A model generated the notes under the pieces. That model had not been told where the DNA came from and did no database searches. It saw only the letters and a program-made list of their open reading frames with translations. A stretch of 64,000 nucleotides of DNA from Thermohalobaculum sp963700775. Its GTDB lineage: Bacteria; Pseudomonadota; Alphaproteobacteria; Rhodobacterales; Rhodobacteraceae. The stretch is from contig CAVOYU010000008.1 in NCBI GenBank assembly GCA_963700775.1, forward strand, positions 62,001-126,000. The letters are read 5' to 3'. Below are positions 36,865-44,402 of the stretch, piece by piece; within the stretch, counting starts at the first letter, position 1; each line of letters opens with the position of its first letter. The translations under genes and the position numbers were made by a program.

Positions 36865-38700
36865 ATGCCCGACAGCTGGATCATTGCCATCATCATCGGA
36901 ACCGCGGTCCTGCTCTTCGTCTGGGGCCGCTTCCCGGTCATCCTGGTGGCGCTGTCGACGACGCTCGCGCTGCTGCTGACCGGCCTCCTCACGGTGCAGC
37001 AGGCGTTCGCCGGGTTCGGCGACCCGGTGGTGATCTTCGTCGCCGGGCTCTTCGTGATCGCGGTCGGGCTCGAGACAACCGGCGTCACCGCGTGGGTGGG
37101 CCAATGGCTGTCGCAGGTGGTGGGCGACAGCCCGGTGCGGCTCTCCGTCCTGACGGTGCTGATCGTCGCGCTTCTGAGCCCGCTGATCAGCATGAGCGGC
37201 GCTGTCACCGCTTTCGTGCCCGTCGTCATGCTGATCGCGCTCAGGATGAAGCAGTCGCCGTCGAAGTTCCTGATGCCGCTCGCCTTCGCGTCGGGCGCGG
37301 GCTCGAAGCTCGCGCTCACCGGCACCCCGAAGAACGTCCTGATCTCCGATGCATCGATGGACGCCGGATATGGCGGCTTCGGCTTCTTCGAATTCGCCTA
37401 TGTCGGCGTCCCCCTCCTGCTCGGCACGGTGATCGTCATCGGGCTCTTCGGGCGGCGCCTGCTGCCCGACCGGTCGCCGGCCAACCTGCCGGCAGACTTC
37501 GGCAAGCACGCGCAGACGCTGGTCGAGCAGTACCGGCTCGGCTCCGAGACGGTGCGCATGCGGCTGCGGGAGGATTCTCCCCTGATCGGCCGGCAGCGCG
37601 ACGCCATCACGGCCTCGGAGCTCGATGGCCTCGCGCTCGTCGCCGCGACCGAGCGAAAGACCGGCGAGCCGCTTCGGCGCAGCGCGCTCTCCGCGGGCGA
37701 CATCCTGGTCATGCGCGGCGCCGCCTCGGCGGCGGCGTCCTTCGCGAACACCCAGCGGCTCGCGCCCCTCGACGAGGGCACCGGCTCGGTCGCCGACACG
37801 CTCTTCAACCGCAATTCGGGGCTGGCCGAGGTGTTGATCCCGCCCCGCTCGCCGCTGATCGGGCAGGTCATGTCGCCAGGCATGGTCACGGAGAGCGGCG
37901 ACCTGGTGGTCCTCGCCATTCACCGCAACGGCGAGGAAGTCACCGGGGCCCATCACAGCGAGGTCGTCGGCACGAGCGGCGTCGCCCTCCGGGCCGGCGA
38001 CCAGCTCCTGCTCCAGGGGACGTGGGAGGCGCTCGACCGCCGCCTCGCGGACCCGGAGGTGCTGGTGGTCGATTCGCCTGATCTCGTGCGCCGGCAGTCG
38101 GTTCCCCTCGGCGCGGGGTCGAAGGCCATGCTCGCGATCGTCGCGGGAATGGTCGTGGTGCTCGCCACCGGCATCCTGCCCGCGGCGGTCGGGGTGATGA
38201 TCGCGGCGATGGCGGTGATCGCCGTCGGGATCCTGACCGTGCAGCAGGCCTATCGCGCCATCGACTGGAACACCGTAATCCTCGTGGCGGCGATGATGCC
38301 GGTCTCGACCGCCATGTACCAGTCGGGAACGGCCAAGGAGCTCGCGGGCATTCTCGTCGCGATGATCGGGGATGCGGGCCCGCTGGCCCTTCTCGCGGGG
38401 CTCTTCGTCTTCACGGCGTCCCTCGGGCAGGTCATCAGCAACACGGCAACGGCGATGATCCTGATCCCGATCGCGGTCGCGACGGCGATCGAACTCGGCA
38501 TTTCGGCGCAGCCGGTGCTGATGTCGCTCAACGTCGCTGCCTCGGCGGCGTTCCTGACGCCCGTCGCGACCCCGCCCAACCTGATCGTCATGGGGCCGGG
38601 CGGCTACCGTTTCGGCGACTACTGGAAGCTGGGCGCCGCCCTTGTCCTCCTGTACTTCGCGATCGCGGTCTTCTGGGTGCCGGTCGTCTGGCCCCTGTGA
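36865..38700 (+). CDS. SLC13-family anion permease with two RCK_C domains (copy 2)
   Basis: A 611-residue paralogue of the permease at 29429 with the same order: helices with 'SMSGAVTAFVPVVMLIA', an insert with two RCK_C domains ('MRLREDSPLIGRQRDAI', 'LAEVLIPPRSPLIGQ'), then 'ISNTATAMILIPIAVA' and 'AAFLTPVATPPNLIVMGPGGY'. Conserved stretches such as 'VADTLFNR.SGLAEV' and 'GMVTESGDLVVLAI' are almost identical between the copies. Ribosome site AGGAGC. The two copies bracket the RND-MFS genes. Confidence 0.83.
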   Translation: MPDSWIIAIIIGTAVLLFVWGRFPVILVALSTTLALLLTGLLTVQQAFAGFGDPVVIFVAGLFVIAVGLETTGVTAWVGQWLSQVVGDSPVRLSVLTVLIVALLSPLISMSGAVTAFVPVVMLIALRMKQSPSKFLMPLAFASGAGSKLALTGTPKNVLISDASMDAGYGGFGFFEFAYVGVPLLLGTVIVIGLFGRRLLPDRSPANLPADFGKHAQTLVEQYRLGSETVRMRLREDSPLIGRQRDAITASELDGLALVAATERKTGEPLRRSALSAGDILVMRGAASAAASFANTQRLAPLDEGTGSVADTLFNRNSGLAEVLIPPRSPLIGQVMSPGMVTESGDLVVLAIHRNGEEVTGAHHSEVVGTSGVALRAGDQLLLQGTWEALDRRLADPEVLVVDSPDLVRRQSVPLGAGSKAMLAIVAGMVVVLATGILPAAVGVMIAAMAVIAVGILTVQQAYRAIDWNTVILVAAMMPVSTAMYQSGTAKELAGILVAMIGDAGPLALLAGLFVFTASLGQVISNTATAMILIPIAVATAIELGISAQPVLMSLNVAASAAFLTPVATPPNLIVMGPGGYRFGDYWKLGAALVLLYFAIAVFWVPVVWPL

Positions 38701-38767
38701 CCGGTGCCGGGCAGCATGCCGCGGGTGCCAAGATGGCCGCAAATCCGGGGGCCGGAGAGAGGTGCCG

Positions 38768-40459
38768 ATGAATACGGAATTGCTCGACAGTTTCAGGCCC
38801 TTCAGCCAGGCCGAAGAAATCCTGATCGGAGGCCTCGGCGACGGAAAGTTCGACCGGCTCGCGGACGGGGCACTTCCGGAGACGGATGACCCGGACCGGA
38901 TCATCCGCGCCGCGCTGCTCCGGTTCCTGATCCTCGGCGGGCCGGCGGCGCCCGCGACCCATGAGAAGGGCATCCGGATCAGCGGCGCGCACGTCTCCGG
39001 CGTGCTCGATCTCGAGGGGTGCCGGATTCCGCGCGACATCGGCCTGGTCGACTGCCGGTTCGACGGGGCGCTTGTGCTCCGCTCCGCGGTGATCGACACG
39101 CTCTACCTCGACGGATCGGTGCTGCCCTCGCTCCTCGGCGAGCGCCTCGAGACGCGTGGCGATGTCTATCTGCGGAGCGCGACCCTCGGCGGGCCTATGC
39201 TGCTGCCCGGCGCGCGGATCGGTGGCAGCATCGTCGCCGACGGCGCGCGCTTCGCCGGAGGAACGGACCTCGCCATCGCCGCCCCCGGGCTCGAGATGCG
39301 CGGCAGCGTGCTGCTTCGCGGCGCCACCGTTGACGGGGGTGTCGATCTCACCAATGCCCGGCTCCACGGCGATCTCGAGGCCATCGGTGCCCGGATCGAG
39401 CACCCGCACGGAGCCGCGCTACTCGCGTCGGGGCTCGATGTGCGGGGCGACATCCTGCTCCAGCGCGCGACACTCGTCGGATCCGCGAAGCTCGACGGCG
39501 CGCGCTGCGGGGGCGATCTCGACCTGAGCGGGGGCGCGTTCACGGGGTCCGACGGATTGGCGCTGGCAATCAACCGCGCAACCGTCGGCGGGGCCTTCAT
39601 CCTGCGCGACGGCACGCGGATCGAGGGACTCCTCAGCCTCAACGGAACCACGCTCGGCCTGATGGTGGACGACCGGGCGTCGTGGCCCGCGCCTGGCGAC
39701 CTCGCCCTCAACCGCTGCCTCTACGGCGCCTTCCTGGCATCTCCGGCCGACGCGAAGACCCGGCTCGAATGGCTCGGGCTGCAGCAGCCGGCGCGCTTTG
39801 GCGAGGATTTCTGGCCACAGCCCTACGAGCGGCTGGCCGCGGTCCTGTTCGACATGGGCCATAACGAGGACGCGCAGCAGGTCCTGTTCGAGAAGGAGCG
39901 GCTGCAGAGGCGGGCGCGGCGGGCGCGCGCGAACACGCGCGCCGGGCGCGCGGCGCTCGGGCTCGTCGATGCGTTGCTGCGCGTCACGCTGGGCTATGGC
40001 AGGCGGCCGGCGCTGGCGTTCCTGTGGCTCGGCGCCTTCTGGATCGCGGGGGCGGGGTTGCTGGAGTTCGCCTGGGTCAACGACGCGATGCGCCCGAACG
40101 TTCCCTTCGTGCTCCGCTCGCCCGAATGGATGCTGTGCGAGCTGCCGGCGGGCCAGGAGCTGCGGTCCTCCTCGCTTTCCGAGCCGCGCGCCGGTCTCTC
40201 GGCGCCGGGGCAGTCGCAACTCGACTGCTTCCTCGCGCAGCCCGAGGCGGCGAGTTTCCCGAAATTCAATCCCTGGATGTATGCCGTCGACGCCCTGCTT
40301 CCGGCGGTCGATACCGGCCAGCGCAGCTTCTGGTCCCCCGACACAAGGATGCCCATCGGCGCCGTCGCCAAGGGATTCACCTACACGCTGACGATTGCCG
40401 GATGGGCCCTCGGCCTGCTCGCCGTCGCCGGATTCTCGGGCCTCGTCCGGTCGCGCTGA
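38768..40459 (+). CDS. Membrane protein with N-terminal right-handed beta-helix repeats
   Basis: A 563-residue protein. Residues 60-330 are short repeats of the form 'GxxxLxGAxIxGxLxLxGA' ('ISGAHVSGVLDLEGCRI', 'LRGATVDGGVDLTNARLHGDLEAIGA', 'LDGARCGGDLDLSGGAFTG'), resembling pentapeptide/bactofilin beta-helices. A helical, very Arg-rich segment follows ('KERLQRRARRARANTRAGRAA') and then two membrane helices near 425-450 and 540-560, separated by a soluble loop with three Cys. Similar proteins are annotated 'membrane-associated oxidoreductase', but no oxidoreductase motif is visible here. RBS GAGAGG. Function unknown. Confidence 0.65.
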   Translation: MNTELLDSFRPFSQAEEILIGGLGDGKFDRLADGALPETDDPDRIIRAALLRFLILGGPAAPATHEKGIRISGAHVSGVLDLEGCRIPRDIGLVDCRFDGALVLRSAVIDTLYLDGSVLPSLLGERLETRGDVYLRSATLGGPMLLPGARIGGSIVADGARFAGGTDLAIAAPGLEMRGSVLLRGATVDGGVDLTNARLHGDLEAIGARIEHPHGAALLASGLDVRGDILLQRATLVGSAKLDGARCGGDLDLSGGAFTGSDGLALAINRATVGGAFILRDGTRIEGLLSLNGTTLGLMVDDRASWPAPGDLALNRCLYGAFLASPADAKTRLEWLGLQQPARFGEDFWPQPYERLAAVLFDMGHNEDAQQVLFEKERLQRRARRARANTRAGRAALGLVDALLRVTLGYGRRPALAFLWLGAFWIAGAGLLEFAWVNDAMRPNVPFVLRSPEWMLCELPAGQELRSSSLSEPRAGLSAPGQSQLDCFLAQPEAASFPKFNPWMYAVDALLPAVDTGQRSFWSPDTRMPIGAVAKGFTYTLTIAGWALGLLAVAGFSGLVRSR

Positions 40460-40477
40460 GCGCGCCGCTTCCCCGCA

Positions 40478-41533
40478 CTACCTCCGCTCGACCCGGCCGT
40501 CGCGAGAGAGGAGAACGGCGACCGGGCGCGTCGAGCCGAATTCCGAGCAAATCACGACGATCATCGCCGTGATCGGGACCGAGAACAGCGCCCCGATGAC
40601 CCCCCAGAGACTGCCCCAGACTGTCAGGCTGATGAGGATGACCCAAGGGCTGAGGTTGAGCGAGGTGCCCATGACCTGGGGCTCGATCAGGTTGCCCACC
40701 ACGAACTGCGCCAGGGCGAGCAACAGGAACAGCCACAGGACCGTTTCCTTGTCGGTGATCTGCACCAGCGCGAACAGGACTGGCAGCGCAACCCCGGCAG
40801 CCGAACCGAAATAGGGGACATAGTTGACCACGCCGACGAAGACCGCCCAGAAGATCGCCATCTCGACCCCGAAGGTGCGCAGGATCGCATAGGTCGCCCC
40901 GGCGATGAGCGCGTTCATCAGGGTCTTCATGGCGAGATATGTGCCGACGCGGCGGTTGACGTCCGAGATGATCGACGCCACCCGCTGCGCGGCGGCGGGG
41001 CTCTGCGCGAGGCTCACGATCTTGGTCGCGAAGGTCTTCTGCTCGATCAGCAGGAAAGCGGTGTTGAGCAGGATGAAGACGACGATCCCCATGTAGCTCA
41101 GGGTCGAGGCCGCGATCCGGCGGGCAAGCCCGGCGACGTCGATCTGCCGCATCAGGTCCGCCGTGAGGGTCCGCCAGGTCGGTTCCTCCTCGATGCCGAG
41201 GAGCGTCGCGCCCTGCCGGATCGCGGCGAGCAGCGCTTCCTGGTAGCCGGCGGTCCGCCCGACAAGACCGTCCGTGACCGAGACCACGAGCGACACGGTC
41301 GCCATCAGCGTCGCGCCGACGGCGAGCGCCGCGATCATGCGATGGCCCGCCTCGGGAACGGCGGGGCCGATGACCGGCAGCCGCGCCGAAAGCGCGGCGA
41401 GGCCATTGATCACGAAAACGAAGAGGATCGCGACGACGATGGGCACGAAGATGGGACGGCCGACATGCAGCAGCCAACCCACCATCAGCAAGAGTGCGGT
41501 CGAATACACCGCGACGCGCAGCCTGTCCGTCAC
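40478..41533 (-). CDS. AI-2E family (PerM-like) membrane transporter
   Basis: A 351-residue protein of the AI-2E/PerM family: paired N-terminal helices ('STALLLMVGWLLHVGRPIFVPIVVAILFVFVIN'), a helical periplasmic middle, then 'ALIAGATYAILRTFGVEMAIFWAVFVGVVNYVPYFGSAAG' and 'LIEPQVMGTSLNLSPWVILISLTVWGSLWG', the family signature. No ATG fits; GTG 41533 behind a purine-rich GGGGGG/GGAG is the likely start. Some members are Na+/H+ antiporters, others export autoinducer. It converges on the beta-helix gene with 18 bp between stops. Confidence 0.83.
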   Translation of the reverse strand: MTDRLRVAVYSTALLLMVGWLLHVGRPIFVPIVVAILFVFVINGLAALSARLPVIGPAVPEAGHRMIAALAVGATLMATVSLVVSVTDGLVGRTAGYQEALLAAIRQGATLLGIEEEPTWRTLTADLMRQIDVAGLARRIAASTLSYMGIVVFILLNTAFLLIEQKTFATKIVSLAQSPAAAQRVASIISDVNRRVGTYLAMKTLMNALIAGATYAILRTFGVEMAIFWAVFVGVVNYVPYFGSAAGVALPVLFALVQITDKETVLWLFLLLALAQFVVGNLIEPQVMGTSLNLSPWVILISLTVWGSLWGVIGALFSVPITAMIVVICSEFGSTRPVAVLLSRDGRVERR

Positions 41534-41651
41534 GCTCCGGCCCCCCTGTTCCGCCAAATCGCCGAAGGTCTTGCCAGGAGAAACCCGCCCGAGATGGTGT
41601 CTGGTCGAACTTACCGATTCTAAGGGACCGGTTCCAGCGGCACTGTCAGGT

Positions 41652-41966
41652 TTACGGGGCCTTGCAAGGAGATCCTGGTTCGATCTGGGCCCTGCTGGCG
41701 CAGACGGCGGCGATCCGGCGGTGGCCGTAGCGCCCATCGGTCGCCGCCAGCCCGATGATGTCGGCGGTCAGGTGAGCCTCGTCCGCTCTGGTCCGAGATG
41801 TCCGGCCACACGTCGATCGCGGCCTGCCGATCACCCGACGGGCCCGGGGCTCTGAGGCAAGGTAGCGCTTTGGCGCGGACTCGTGCGCGCACGATCCGGT
41901 GCGCCGCCACTCGTTCTGGTTTCTCTCCGACTGGATAGGCAGGGGTGGGTGGGGCAGGGCGTCCAT
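41652..41966 (-). pseudogene. IS3-family transposase (OrfB) fragment
   Basis: Only about 40 codons at 41655-41771 look like a transposase: 'LTADIIGLAATDGRYGHRRI' matches the N-terminal conserved block of IS3 OrfB (LA-x-x-YGRYGYRRI). Sequence on both sides does not continue the family. It is debris near the right border of the island. Confidence 0.45.
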
Positions 41967-42189
41967 ACGCGCCGTTACATCACGGACATCCGGAACGATG
42001 GATACCGTGGATGTCGCCGGGTCTCTGCTCCTTCTGCATAACGGAACCGAAGCTTCATTCGATCTGCGTGCGGCAAGCCGCTGCGTGAGTCGAAAGACTG
42101 ATCGTTGTACTACGACTGGCGATCCGTCGGGCTGTTACGACTCCGACTCTCGGATTTCGTTTAAACAATTGAAATAAAAAGCTTTGTTA

Positions 42190-42210
42190 GGTTTGGCTGG
42201 GGCGCCAGGA
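42190..42210. repeat. Right copy of 21-bp direct repeat, candidate attR within tRNA-Gln
   Basis: Identical to 16159-16179. It comprises the last 17 nt of tRNA-Gln (3' T-stem, acceptor strand, discriminator, CCA) and 4 nt beyond. The tRNA stays whole, as expected when an integrating element restores the gene's 3' end. Confidence 0.72.
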
Positions 42211-42267
42211 TTCGAACCTGGGATCGCGGGACCAAAACCCGCTGCCTTACCGCTTGGCTACGCCCCA
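42194..42267 (-). tRNA. tRNA-Gln (anticodon TTG)
   Basis: The cloverleaf folds completely: 7-bp acceptor TGGGGCG/CGCCCCA, anticodon loop TTTTGGT with TTG, T-loop GGTTCGAATCC, and an encoded CCA (TGG at 42194-42196). It is transcribed towards the island, and its 3' end is the putative attachment site. Confidence 0.95.
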
Positions 42268-42397
42268 AGCGCGGGCGGACATTAGGGCCGGCGCCGGATT
42301 GCGGCAAGTCCCTGTGGCCGTCCTGTTCCGGGCCGGGCGCGGCGGAAAACGCGCTTGCGGACCGGCGGGCCCAGGGCTATACACCCGGCGCTGGTAT

Positions 42398-42474
42398 CGG
42401 AGTGTAGCTCAGCTTGGTAGAGCACTGTCTTCGGGAGGCAGGGGCCGGTGGTTCGAATCCACTCACTCCGACCA
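42398..42474 (+). tRNA. tRNA-Pro (anticodon CGG)
   Basis: Acceptor CGGAGTG/CACTCCG, D-arm GCTC..GAGC, anticodon stem CTGTC/GGCAG around TTCGGGA (CGG), T-loop GGTTCGAATCC, discriminator A and encoded CCA. Confidence 0.95.
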
Positions 42475-42542
42475 GTCAGCGGCGCGGTCTCCGGGCTTGA
42501 ACGGTCCCGTGGAATCTGCAATAAGCGCCGCCGCGAACGGAT

Positions 42543-42617
42543 GCGGGCGTAGCTCAGGGGTAGAGCATTACCTTGCCAAGGTAAGGGTCGTGAGTTCGAA
42601 TCTCATCGCCCGCTCCA
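42543..42617 (+). tRNA. tRNA-Gly (anticodon GCC)
   Basis: Acceptor GCGGGCG/CGCCCGC, anticodon stem TTACC/GGTAA around TTGCCAA (GCC), T-stem GTGAG/CTCAT, and encoded CCA. It lies 68 bp after tRNA-Pro, probably one transcript. Confidence 0.95.
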
Positions 42618-42652
42618 GTTTGCCGGAACGATACCAGAGAGATGAAAGTCAG

Positions 42653-42675
42653 GGCCGCTCGGGGAGCGGCCTTTT
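42653..42675 (+). terminator. Rho-independent terminator of the tRNA-Pro/Gly unit
   Basis: GGCCGCT-CGGGG-AGCGGCC forms a 7-bp stem and is followed by TTTTCTGTTT. It begins 36 bp after tRNA-Gly. Confidence 0.85.
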
Positions 42676-42824
42676 CTGTTTCTGCGCGAGGGCAGGGGGA
42701 GCGGGTGGGGAAGCGGGGGTGTCCGCCGTGGGCGCCTATGGGCCGAATTGACGTGATTGGCTAACGGCGGGTTTCTGGCTCATCGTAACAGCCATGGAGT
42801 GGAGATGAGACAGAAATCCGGGAT

Positions 42825-43046
42825 TCACACCCGCTCTCTCGTACCCGTGGCGTTCGCGGGCTCACCCTCCAGTGCCTTCAGCCGCTTGGCCTCGGAGACC
42901 GTCATGCCGGCATACTTGCTCTTCTAGGTGTAAAACGTCGCCTCAGACATCCCGTGCTTGCGGCAGAGATCGGCGCACTTTCCGCCAGCCTCATGCTCCT
43001 TCAGAGTGCCGATAGCCTGCTCTTCCGTGCATCTCGCTCGCTTCAT
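42825..43046 (-). pseudogene. IS3-family transposase OrfA, nonsense-mutated fragment
   Basis: The frame 'MKRARCTEEQAIGTLKEHEAG...LCRKHGMSEATFYT' is the helix-turn-helix OrfA of IS3-type elements. The conserved Trp codon that follows is TAG (42924-42926); beyond it the homology continues ('KSKYAGMTVSEAKRLKALEGE') until a TGA at 42825. The element is therefore dead. No OrfB follows directly; an OrfB scrap lies 0.9 kb further on the same strand, beyond the tRNA genes. Confidence 0.75.
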
Positions 43047-43259
43047 CGTCCGTCCCCATCCTCGGGTCGGGCTCTGGCTCAAACTGGAGGAAATTCCCTG
43101 TGGCAGGTCAGGGGCTCTCACCAGCGCGCGCAATTGACCCCCTGCCTACCTAGCCCCTACGTCGCGAACAGCCCCAGAAGCGACGTTCGTTGGTCCAACA
43201 TGCGCGTGGAGCTCGTAAGCGGTGTTCCGCCCCACCAACAAGCTGATCTACGTCGATAT

Positions 43260-44402
43260 CTACATTGTCAGGCAGATCTGGCGCAGGCGCTCGACAATTT
43301 CCGAGGCATAGGTGTCATCGTACCCCGACTCGTTCTCTAGCACGCTCAGGAAGGCGCAGGAGACGCCGGTCCTGGTGTCAACCATCAAGAACTGGCCGCC
43401 ATACCCTGCGTGGCCCAGCAGCCGGCCATCGGTCATGAGGTGGTTTGAGTAACGCAGCCAGTCCCGCGGGGGTTTCATCGCATGGGGCGTGCGGTGCAGC
43501 GAAGCGTGCAGAAAGTCGGCGTTTGCGACCTGGCGCCCAAATGGGTCTCGTCCCCCCCGTGCGAAGATCTGGCCAAACCGCGCCAGGTCGAGGGCGCTCA
43601 GGCAACCCCCACCCGAAATCGCCGGCAGCCCTTCTGGGCTGAGGCTGATGTGGAGCGCGCCTTCATACCCGGCCGCATCGGCGATCACCTCGATCTCAGC
43701 CAAGAGCGGACGCGGCGAGGCCGCGGCACAGATGAGCGTCAGCACATCGGTGTTCGCGGATTTGTAGCTCGCGTGGCCGGTCCGGTTCTGCAGGTCGCCG
43801 CCGGTGATGCCAGAAACAAAATCGCTGAGAGACGGCTCCGGTTCCCCCTGCGCCGGCAGGCGCCAGCCGAGGGCGATCTCTTCGGTATAGCAGTCCGCAT
43901 CCGGATCCGCGTAGTCCTCGGAGAAGTCGTTGGCGACGTTCATGTCGAGGACGTCCTGGACGCGCGCCGCGGCATAGCCGGGGCCGATCCCCGGCAGATA
44001 GTCGCGTACACGTCGCTCCGGGTCGATCCGGCCCTCGGCGATCAGCCGGCCGATCATCAGGTGCATGTGCATCTTGGTGATCGACTGGATCGAATGGGGC
44101 CGGTCGGTCGCAAAATCCGCCGCGCTGCGTTCGGCGACGATCCGGTCGCCGCGCAGGCAGACCAGGGCGCTGAAGGCCGGATGGCCACAGAGGGCATCGA
44201 TCGCCGGGTGGCCGAGCCGGTCCTCCGGCGCCGCATCGCGCAATACCAGCACATTGCGCGACCGGACCATATGGGCGCGCCGGAACAGGCGGTGGGCGTT
44301 GTGGAAGCCCCAGCGGCGGTGTTCGGGCTGGTTCCATCGCTGCTTGTTGCCGGCGCCAACCGCCAGGTCGGGATTCGGGACAACTGTCGGGTCGCCGGTC
44401 AT
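43260..44402 (-). CDS. Serine hydrolase of the beta-lactamase/penicillin-binding (class C) family
   Basis: A 380-residue cytoplasmic-looking protein without a signal peptide. It has catalytic 'SITK' (S-x-x-K) near residue 105, 'SYKSANTD' (Tyr and Asn of the second motif) near 225, and 'HAGYGG' (third motif) near 340. Proteins of this group act as esterases, amidases or transesterases. Its start overlaps the acyl-CoA ligase stop (ATGA), making it the last gene of the amine-catabolic operon. It might be the hydrolase that releases CoA or an ester-bound amine, but that is a guess. Confidence 0.8.
   Translation of the reverse strand: MTGDPTVVPNPDLAVGAGNKQRWNQPEHRRWGFHNAHRLFRRAHMVRSRNVLVLRDAAPEDRLGHPAIDALCGHPAFSALVCLRGDRIVAERSAADFATDRPHSIQSITKMHMHLMIGRLIAEGRIDPERRVRDYLPGIGPGYAAARVQDVLDMNVANDFSEDYADPDADCYTEEIALGWRLPAQGEPEPSLSDFVSGITGGDLQNRTGHASYKSANTDVLTLICAAASPRPLLAEIEVIADAAGYEGALHISLSPEGLPAISGGGCLSALDLARFGQIFARGGRDPFGRQVANADFLHASLHRTPHAMKPPRDWLRYSNHLMTDGRLLGHAGYGGQFLMVDTRTGVSCAFLSVLENESGYDDTYASEIVERLRQICLTM

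Larger units (their letters stand above)
16159..42210. mobile_element. Putative 26-kb genomic island integrated at tRNA-Gln
   Basis: The block is bounded by the 21-bp direct repeat described at each end. The intact tRNA-Gln lies on the right with its 3' end facing the island, as tRNA-targeting integrases produce. Cargo is coherent (envelope lipases, outer-membrane proteins, efflux and anion transport) and unlike the amine-catabolic genes on both sides. IS3 debris and an IS6-like end lie near the right border. No complete integrase, relaxase or replication gene is visible, so the element is either decayed, mobilised in trans, or was inserted by an enzyme since lost. Confidence 0.55.

Noticed and set aside
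40478..41737. A 419-residue version of the AI-2E protein starting at 41737
   Set aside because: The 68 extra residues are Pro/Ser/Arg-rich with no family counterpart and overlap the IS debris; GTG 41533 gives the normal length.
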